Shown here: positions 15,199 to 21,900 of the stretch, in pieces | Numbering within the stretch: the first letter of the stretch is position 1 | Layout: every line of letters starts with the position of its first letter | NCBI GenBank assembly: GCA_964633225.1 | Contig: CAZWFQ010000053.1 | Location: 1 to 23,953, forward strand | Length of the DNA stretch: 23,953 bases | DNA from: JAKQIM01 sp964633225 | Lineage (GTDB): Bacteria > Chloroflexota > Anaerolineae > Anaerolineales > UBA4823 | Direction: 5' to 3' | Program-made: the position numbers and the translations under genes | The notes under the pieces: model-generated | Database searches by the model: none | The model's input: only the letters and a program-made list of their open reading frames with translations | What the model was told of the DNA's origin: nothing

Positions 15199-15840
15199 CT
15201 AGAGCTTGCTGAGCAGCTCGGCCTTTTTGCGCTGGAATTCTTCTTCGGTAATGATCCCTTGTTGGCGCAGTTGGGCAAGCTGGGTGAGCAGGGCGGCGGC
15301 ATCGATTGGGGCACCGGCTGCGGGGCGGTAGGATTCTTCGCCGCGTTCCAATTCTTCTTTGGCATTGAGCATGGCTGTTTTGAAGCTGATGGGGTCTTCG
15401 ATCTGGCGGAAAGTGTTGATGCCCAGCTCGCTGGCGGTGAGGATCTCAATGTCGCCGAAGTTGAACATGCGCCCAAGAGCGCTCTGAGACATTTTGACAT
15501 CATTGACTTTTTCGAGCGAGGAGTCGGTGACGTTCTTGTTAAAGACACCGGCAATTTGCATCACACGGCGGTTTGTGACGAGGTATTGGCGGTTGGCCCA
15601 AACCAGGATGTCGCGGGTCATGGTGCCCAGGGGGAACAGGAGCAGTAAGAAGCCGACGGCGACGATGAGGATGGTGAAGAGTGGGAAGGCGATGGCGGCG
15701 GCAATGGTGGCGGCAAAGATGATCAGGATGAGGATACATTCCAGGAAGATGGCGCTGGCTAAGAGGAACCAGTGCTGGCGTGTGATGCGCAGGACCTTCT
15801 CGCGCTCGCTTAACATGCTTTCGATGTAAGATTTTGGCAT
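15199..15840 (-). CDS. PH-like (bPH2/YdbS-type) membrane protein with C-terminal SHOCT domain
   Basis: A 213-residue membrane-anchored protein. Two hydrophobic segments (about 25-45 and 50-72) are followed by a bacterial PH-like domain (about 75-155) with the hallmark YLVTNRRVM (86-94) and GRMFNFGDIEI (123-133). An Ala/Pro linker leads to a short helical SHOCT motif at the end (183-213: LTQLAQLRQQGIITEEEF, then KK). SHOCT domains usually mediate oligomerisation. The function is not known. ATG 15840 has GGAGAG about 8 bases upstream. It sits 14 bases after the solute-binding protein gene and abuts the methyltransferase gene, so the three form one transcription unit. Confidence 0.88.
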   Translation of the reverse strand: MPKSYIESMLSEREKVLRITRQHWFLLASAIFLECILILIIFAATIAAAIAFPLFTILIVAVGFLLLLFPLGTMTRDILVWANRQYLVTNRRVMQIAGVFNKNVTDSSLEKVNDVKMSQSALGRMFNFGDIEILTASELGINTFRQIEDPISFKTAMLNAKEELERGEESYRPAAGAPIDAAALLTQLAQLRQQGIITEEEFQRKKAELLSKL

Positions 15841-15854
15841 AGGGGGTTCTCTCC

Positions 15855-17501
15855 TTACTTGATTGGTTCTACCTGGATCAACGAGAAGACGTTTTCAATG
15901 CCTAGAGGCGATTGGATGAAATTTTGGAAGGTGTCATTGCGGTAGGCTTGCAGGGAGTCTTCATACCAGAGCACGATGTAGGGGCGATCGTTGTAGGCAA
16001 TCTCTTGCATTTGCCAGATGATCTGTTGGCGTTTGTTCTGGTCGAAGGTGGTTTGCTGTTCGGCGTAGAGCTGATCGTAAATGGGGTTCATGTAGCCCGA
16101 GTCAGACCAGCCGCCCTCCACAAACTGGTCACTGGTCAAGACGCTTAAAATGAAGTCGGGATCGGGGTCAGGGCCCCAACCCCAGATGACCAGGTCAAAA
16201 TCGCCGGCGGGGGTCATGGATTCCATCAATGTGTCTGCATCGACCATCTCGATATTGGTTTTAATGCCTACGGCTTGCAGCCAGATGGAGATCAGGTCAG
16301 TCACGCGGGCATAGTTTGGATCGCTATCTGGGTACTGCAGGCGGAACTCAAGGCGCAGTCCGTCTTTGCTGCGCACCCCATCCGGATCAGGGGTGTAGCC
16401 AGCTTCTTCGAGGGTTTGCATAGCGGCCTGGGGGTCGTAGACCACATCTTGGATATTGGTGTTCTGCCAGAAGCCGCCGCCCAGGGTGGCGGGGATGATG
16501 GTGAGGCCGGGCGTGCCTAAGCCTTCGAGCACGATATCGACCAGGGCTTGTTTGTCGATGGACTGAGCAATGGCAAGGCGTACCAGGGGGTCGGCCAGGG
16601 CAAGGTTGTAGTTGGGGGCAGGGACATGGTCAGAGGGGGTTGAATTAATGATGAGGTCGGTGAAATAACGCCCGGGCTGGCGGACAGTCTGAATGTCATC
16701 AAAAGTCTGAACGAGGCTGTACAGGTTTTGCGGCATATCTAACAGCGCATCCAGGCTGCCATCTTGCAGCATGCGCATCATGGCGTCAACATCATCAAAG
16801 GTTTGAAAGATCACCTCGTCAATCTTGGGCTGCTGGCCGTAGAAATCACGATTCGTTTCCAGGGTGATCAGGCCGGTTGTGGGATCGAACAATTTCAGCT
16901 TGAATGGGCCGGTCCCGATCATTGCGGTGTTTTCGTAAGCCAGGAGATCGGCGGTATTGGTGAGTGGGCTGAAGTGGGCGGGGTAGAGGGCGTATATGAA
17001 GGAAACACGGTATTCCATGTTGCCGACGGGCTTCTCGAGGGTGATCTCGAGGGTGTCGTTATCCAGGGCTTTGACCTGGCTGAAGCCAGCGACGTAGGCT
17101 GAGAAAGAAGCCCAACCATCGGGGTTGTCGATGACAGCCTGGATGCTGGAGGCCATATCTTGGGCGGTGAAGCGAGAGCCATCGTGCCATTTGATGTTAT
17201 TGTAAAGATGGAAGGTCCAAACCAAGCCGTCGGCTGAAACTTCCCAGGTACGGGCCAATTCGCCAACGTACTTGCCATCGGTGCCTTCGCGCAGGAGGGG
17301 GGTGTAGACGAGATCGAAAATGCTGTAAGAATCGCCCAAGGTAGCAGCGGCGGGGTTGCGGGTATCTGGGAAACCCAGCCAACCCATGCGCAAGACAACG
17401 CTTTCATCGGGTGCGGCTGGCGCGCAGGAGCTTAACAACTGGGCTAGGAGGATGAGAATGGACAATGCAAGAAGCGCTTTATGCCAGAGATGATTCTTCA
17501 T
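15855..17501 (-). CDS. ABC transporter substrate-binding lipoprotein, family 5 (peptide/nickel type)
   Basis: A 548-residue exported lipoprotein. The N-terminus has a basic start, a hydrophobic core and a lipobox LSSC with the lipid-anchored Cys at 26, then CAPAAPDES. The mature part matches SBP_bac_5: GELARTWEVSADGLVWTF followed by NNIKWHDGSRFTAQD is the family signature, and a C-terminal YNDRPYIVLWY precedes the end. Members bind oligopeptides, but also nickel, opines or oligosaccharides. No permease or ATPase gene is adjacent, so it is an orphan receptor whose transporter lies elsewhere. ATG 17501 follows GGAAGGA. It is the first gene of a three-gene unit with the PH/SHOCT and methyltransferase genes, with an extended -10 box upstream. 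Confidence 0.94.
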   Translation of the reverse strand: MKNHLWHKALLALSILILLAQLLSSCAPAAPDESVVLRMGWLGFPDTRNPAAATLGDSYSIFDLVYTPLLREGTDGKYVGELARTWEVSADGLVWTFHLYNNIKWHDGSRFTAQDMASSIQAVIDNPDGWASFSAYVAGFSQVKALDNDTLEITLEKPVGNMEYRVSFIYALYPAHFSPLTNTADLLAYENTAMIGTGPFKLKLFDPTTGLITLETNRDFYGQQPKIDEVIFQTFDDVDAMMRMLQDGSLDALLDMPQNLYSLVQTFDDIQTVRQPGRYFTDLIINSTPSDHVPAPNYNLALADPLVRLAIAQSIDKQALVDIVLEGLGTPGLTIIPATLGGGFWQNTNIQDVVYDPQAAMQTLEEAGYTPDPDGVRSKDGLRLEFRLQYPDSDPNYARVTDLISIWLQAVGIKTNIEMVDADTLMESMTPAGDFDLVIWGWGPDPDPDFILSVLTSDQFVEGGWSDSGYMNPIYDQLYAEQQTTFDQNKRQQIIWQMQEIAYNDRPYIVLWYEDSLQAYRNDTFQNFIQSPLGIENVFSLIQVEPIK

Positions 17502-17573
17502 GGGATCCTTCCGAGAAATGGTTGGTGCTGTGTTAGCTTATTTGGTTGTATTGGTGCTGCGGCTTATCCTATG

Positions 17574-17582
17574 AGTATAGCA
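17574..17582 (-). promoter_or_regulatory. Extended -10 promoter for the solute-binding lipoprotein operon
   Basis: On the minus strand TGCTATACT (17582-17574) forms an extended -10 with TATACT. No -35 match is seen at 17 bases. Expected start near 17567 gives a leader of about 66 bases. The 113-base gap 17502-17614 shows nothing else clear. Confidence 0.5.
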
Positions 17583-17614
17583 CAAAGCAGGCAAATCACG
17601 GGTAGGCGAATGGA

Positions 17615-18925
17615 TCAGAAAGCCTCTTGTGGGTGCTTGGCCGACACATATTTAAGCCAGGTAAACCCGGCGGCGCCGATGATGCCAGCCGCAAAGCCAG
17701 CGTACCAGATGGCGGCTGGGCCAATGGTATCGCTGAGGTATCCCCCAGCGACGGGGGCAATGCCTGAGGCAATGCTCCAGGTGAGCCCGTAGATGCTCAT
17801 GTAGCGGCCGCGCATGTGGGGCGGGGCCAGGCCGGCGACATAGGTGGATGAGGTGGGCATGAGCAAGAGCTCGCCGAGGGTCATGACGACCATGGCGATC
17901 CAAAAGCCCCAGAAGCCGGTGCTGAGGGCCACGCTGCCCACGCCGAAGGCGTAGAACAAGGCTCCGACGGTCATAACGGCCAGGGTGGGGAAACGCTTGG
18001 AACGCAGGGTGATCATGACCTGCAAGAAGACGACCATGAGGGCGTTGGTGGTGGGGATGAGGCCGTAGCGGCTTTCGGGGACGCCGAAGTTCTCTTTGGC
18101 GAAGACGGGCATTAAGACCCACATCAACACGGCGCAGACCTGGACCAGGGTGAAGATGAGGGTGAACGAGAGAAAATGGCGATCGCGCAGGACATGGCCG
18201 TAGCCGCCCAGCAGCATATCCAGACGGGCCGGCTTTGCTCCAGGCGCAGGTTCTGCGCCTGGCTGGGGATGGGAAGCGTGGGCCAGGGTTTCGATGGCAA
18301 AGAAGGCCAGCAGCAAACCATAGCTGATCATGCCAACGGCGGCGCCAATGAAGGCCACCGAATACGAGATGGTGGTGAGCAAGCCGCCGATGGTTGGCCC
18401 GAGGGCGACGCCAACGTTGTTGCTAAGGCGCAGGAGGGCGTAGGTGTCGGCGCGTTGGGCGGGCGGGATGAGGTCGGCGAGCATGGCGTCGCCGCCGACG
18501 CGATAGAGGGGGTTGAAACAGCCGCTCAGGGCGAGCAGTAGGGCGAAAGCCGGAAAGGTGCTGGCCTGGCTGAGGGCGAGGTAGACCAGGCCGTTGCCCA
18601 CCAGGCTGAAGACCATGACCCATTTGCGCCCGACCCGGTCGATGATTGGCCCGGCAATGAAGGCGGCAATGATGCCGGTGGTGGCGTTGAGGGTGAGCAG
18701 GCTGGCAACCTGGGTCAGAGGAAGCTGGGTGCGGGCCTTGACGTAGATCATCAAAAAGGGCCAGGTCATGCTGGCCCCGATGGTGCTGAGAAGCATGCCC
18801 CAGAACATGAGTTGGAACTGGCGGGGAAGGCCGTGCAGCTCTTTGATGATCGGAAGTTTATTGATGAAATGCAACATAGCTTGGGGAGATGGATACTGGC
18901 AGCGTTTTGTGCTGCCAGTATCCAT
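17615..18925 (-). CDS. MFS transporter
   Basis: A 436-residue major facilitator superfamily permease with about twelve membrane segments. Motif A is seen between segments 2 and 3 as GPIIDRVGRKWVM (92-104), and a cytoplasmic Pro/Ala/Gly linker (HPQPGAEPAPGAKPAR) separates the two halves. It looks like a drug-efflux or sugar-efflux type; the substrate is unknown. Two starts are possible. ATG 18925 has AAAGGA at 18933-18938, seven bases upstream, but the first 13 codons then form a palindrome. ATG 18877 (residue 17, MLHFINKL) fits typical MFS N-termini better but has no Shine-Dalgarno box. It starts 21 bases after the amylase stop, so co-transcription with that gene is possible. Confidence 0.88.
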   Translation of the reverse strand: MDTGSTKRCQYPSPQAMLHFINKLPIIKELHGLPRQFQLMFWGMLLSTIGASMTWPFLMIYVKARTQLPLTQVASLLTLNATTGIIAAFIAGPIIDRVGRKWVMVFSLVGNGLVYLALSQASTFPAFALLLALSGCFNPLYRVGGDAMLADLIPPAQRADTYALLRLSNNVGVALGPTIGGLLTTISYSVAFIGAAVGMISYGLLLAFFAIETLAHASHPQPGAEPAPGAKPARLDMLLGGYGHVLRDRHFLSFTLIFTLVQVCAVLMWVLMPVFAKENFGVPESRYGLIPTTNALMVVFLQVMITLRSKRFPTLAVMTVGALFYAFGVGSVALSTGFWGFWIAMVVMTLGELLLMPTSSTYVAGLAPPHMRGRYMSIYGLTWSIASGIAPVAGGYLSDTIGPAAIWYAGFAAGIIGAAGFTWLKYVSAKHPQEAF

Positions 18926-18927
18926 CT
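18887..18927. promoter_or_regulatory. Perfect 17-bp palindrome over the MFS start / after the amylase gene
   Basis: AGATGGATACTGGCAGC (18887-18903) and its exact complement (18911-18927) flank a 7-base loop. On the minus strand the stem begins 19 bases after the amylase stop and includes the ATG at 18925; no T-run follows (CCCC). It could terminate amylase mRNA, protect its 3' end, or hide the MFS start codon. Confidence 0.7.
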
Positions 18928-18932
18928 TTCTA

Positions 18933-18938
18933 TCCTTT
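18933..18938 (-). promoter_or_regulatory. Shine-Dalgarno AAAGGA before the MFS ATG at 18925
   Basis: AAAGGA is followed by seven bases and ATG on the minus strand, an ideal spacing. It supports the longer MFS protein, while the downstream ATG at 18877 has only CTCCCCAAGC before it. Confidence 0.55.
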
Positions 18939-18946
18939 GATGGGCG

Positions 18947-21900
18947 TTAGCGGAACATGATGGTCAGGTAGACCCGGTACATTGGTTCATCGTTGTCGAT
19001 GATGGTGACGGAGGTCTGTGCCGGGGTGCCGAGGGATGCGCCGACCGGGTTGGCGAGGGTGAAGGTGAAGGTTTCGTCGCCTTCATCAACGGTATCGTTG
19101 GCCACGGCAACGGCGATCACTTTTTGGGTCTCGCCGGGGGCGAAGGTGAGGGTGCCGTCGGCGGCGGTGTAGTCTGCGCCAGCCAGGGCGGTGCCATTGG
19201 CAGTGGCGTAGTCTACGGTGACGGGGGCAGCGGCAGGTCCGCTGAGGGTGATGGTGATGACGGCGGGGCCATCTGCTTCAGCGAGGCTGAGGGCAGAGGC
19301 TGCCAGTTGAACGGTGGGCAGGGCCTCGTCATCGATGATCGTGATGGCGGCCTCAGCCGGGCTGCCAAGGGAGGCATTGACCGGATTGGTGAGGCTGACG
19401 GTGAAGGTTTCATTGCTCTCAGCAACAGTATCGTTGACCAGGGCAATGGCGATCACTTTTTGGGTCTCGCCGGGGGCGAAGGTCAGGGTATCATCGAGGG
19501 CGGTGTAGTCGTCGCCAGCCAGGGCCGTGCCGTCGCTGCTCAGATAATCGACCGTGACGGGGGCAGCGGCAGGTCCGCTGAGGGTGATGGTGATGACGGC
19601 GGGGCCATNNNNNNNNNNNNNNNNNNNNNNNNNNNNNNNNNNNNNNNNNNNNNNNNNNNNNNNNNNNNNNNNNNNNNNNNNNNNNNNNNNNNNNNNNNNN
19701 NNNNNNNNGTGACGGGGGCAGCGGCAGGTCCGCTGAGGGTGATGGTGATGACGGCGGGGCCATCTGCTTCAGCGAGGCTGAGGGCAGAGGCTGCCAGTTG
19801 AACGGTGGGCAGGGCCTCGTCATCGATGATCGTGATGGCGGCCTCAGCCGGGCTGCCAAGGGAGGCATTGACCGGATTGGTGAGGCTGACGGTGAAGGCT
19901 TCGCTGCCTTCGTAGACCAGGTCGTCGGTGATGTTGATGGTGAAGAGTTGTTCGGTCTCGCCAGGGGCGAAGGTGAGGCTGCCGCTGGCGGCGGCGTAGT
20001 CTGCACCGGCGAGGGCGGTGCCAGCGGTGGTGAGATAATCAACCGTGACCGTGAAACCAGCCGAAGCGTTAAGGGCGGCGGTGATGACTGCCGGGCCGGC
20101 TGACTCGGCGGCACCGTAGGCCGGACCGGTGAGCTGGACGAGCGGCAGGGGGGCCGTGGTGAAGTGCCAGATGGTTGTGATCTTTTGCGGCTGACCATCG
20201 GCGGAGGTTTGCCCGGCAACCGTGACCGTGTAGGGGCCCCCAGGCAGGACGATGCTGGGGGTGAAGACGGTGGTATTGGTGGCATCGTGGTAGCCAAAGA
20301 TGCCGGGGATTGGCCCGCCTGAACCCTCGACATTGAAGGTGGTGGTGGTGCCGGTCATGGGCTTGCTCCAGGTGACCGAGATGGCGGTGGTGTTGGACAC
20401 CATGGTCGCCAGGTCGGCGGGGGCAAAGTCGATCACGTAGGGATCACGCCAGTACTGGACGGCTTTGGTATCGTCGAGGCCAGTGCCCCAGTCGGTGGCG
20501 GTGAGATCGATGACCTGGGTGCCGTCGGTGCCGTAGTCAACAACGGCCTGGCGGTTGGTCATATCCTTAATGCTGCCCCACCATTCGACGGTATCCCAAC
20601 TGCCGCGGGTGAACTTGAACTGGATGGGCTGCCCATCGGGCAGCGCAATGGTGCGGGTCCAGACCGAATCGGTGATGTTATAGGTCATGGGCAGGGCGTC
20701 CGCACTCCAGCCGGCGAGGGCGGGGTGATCGCCGACGATGTAAACCGTGCCGGGGGTACCGGCAGGCACGCCGACGTTGAAGGTGACCTGAACCACCTTG
20801 GGCTCGGGGGTGCCTTCTACTTCGTTGGAGTAGCCTGAACGGTTGAAGCTGGTGTCCAGAGCCTGGACGACGTAGTAGTAGGTGACATCGGTAGTAACGC
20901 CGGTATCGGTGAAGACGGTGGCGGGGGCCGTGACGCGCCCAACATGGGTGCCGACGGTGCCGCTGATCTCTGAACGGAACACGTCATAGGCGTAGAGGCT
21001 GGTCTCATCGGTGGCGGGCTGCCAGGTGAGCTCGAGGTAGCTGCTGTCCCAATCGCTGAGGGTGAGGCTGAGGGGCGCTGTGGGAGCGATGACGTCGGTG
21101 GATGGATCCACGGTCAGGACGTCCGAAATGGTAAAGGTATCGGTGATGAAGCCGCTCCCACCGGCGTAAGCCCAGTCGCGGCCGCGGGTGGTGGAGAAGC
21201 GGTAGGCGAAGCCAAACTCGCCGGTATATTCGGGGGTGAGGCTGCCCATGAACTCGTCGAAACCGCCATTGTCAACGTTATAGGCTGCATCGGACCACCA
21301 GGTCCAACTGAGGGGATGGGTGGTGGTGGGGCCAAAGCCCACCTGGGCCAGCAGGCCGGGGGTGGGGCCTTCGGCAGCGGTGACACCGCCGGCGATCAGG
21401 ATGCGACCGTAGATATTCTCTGTCGGCGTCAGGCCGATGGTGTGGGTGATGGCAGGGGGCCACTGTATAAAGGCATTGTCAATGGCATAATGCGGCATGG
21501 CCGCGGCTTCGTTGGAGTAGCCCGACTCCATGTTGTTGGTACCCACGGCAGTGACGACGTAGTAATACCAGGTGCTGTTCACCACAGCGATATCGGTGTA
21601 GGTAAGGGCCGTGGTATTGGTAATCAGCTCATAGCCGCCGCCGGAGAGCGGGCTGCGGTAGAGGTTGTAGCTGGCGGTGTCTGTGATTGTCGATGCATCC
21701 CAAGCCAGGTCGACCTGCGAAATGCCTTCGGCGGCAAGCAGGTTGAGGGGGGCGGCGGGCGGGTTAAGGCTGCCGCTGGCGAGCACCAGCACGGCGCCGA
21801 ACATGGGGGACACATTCAATGCTGGGCTGAGGCTGCCATCTGCCTGGACGGTGTAGGTGTAGGGGGTAACGGTATCGAGGGCATCGGTCAGCACGGTGCC

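Noticed and set aside
19218..19898. Direct repeats considered as CRISPR or mobile element
   Set aside because: The repeat is 190 bp, in frame, with 336-base spacing that equals one Calx-beta domain; no short spacers or terminal inverted repeats.
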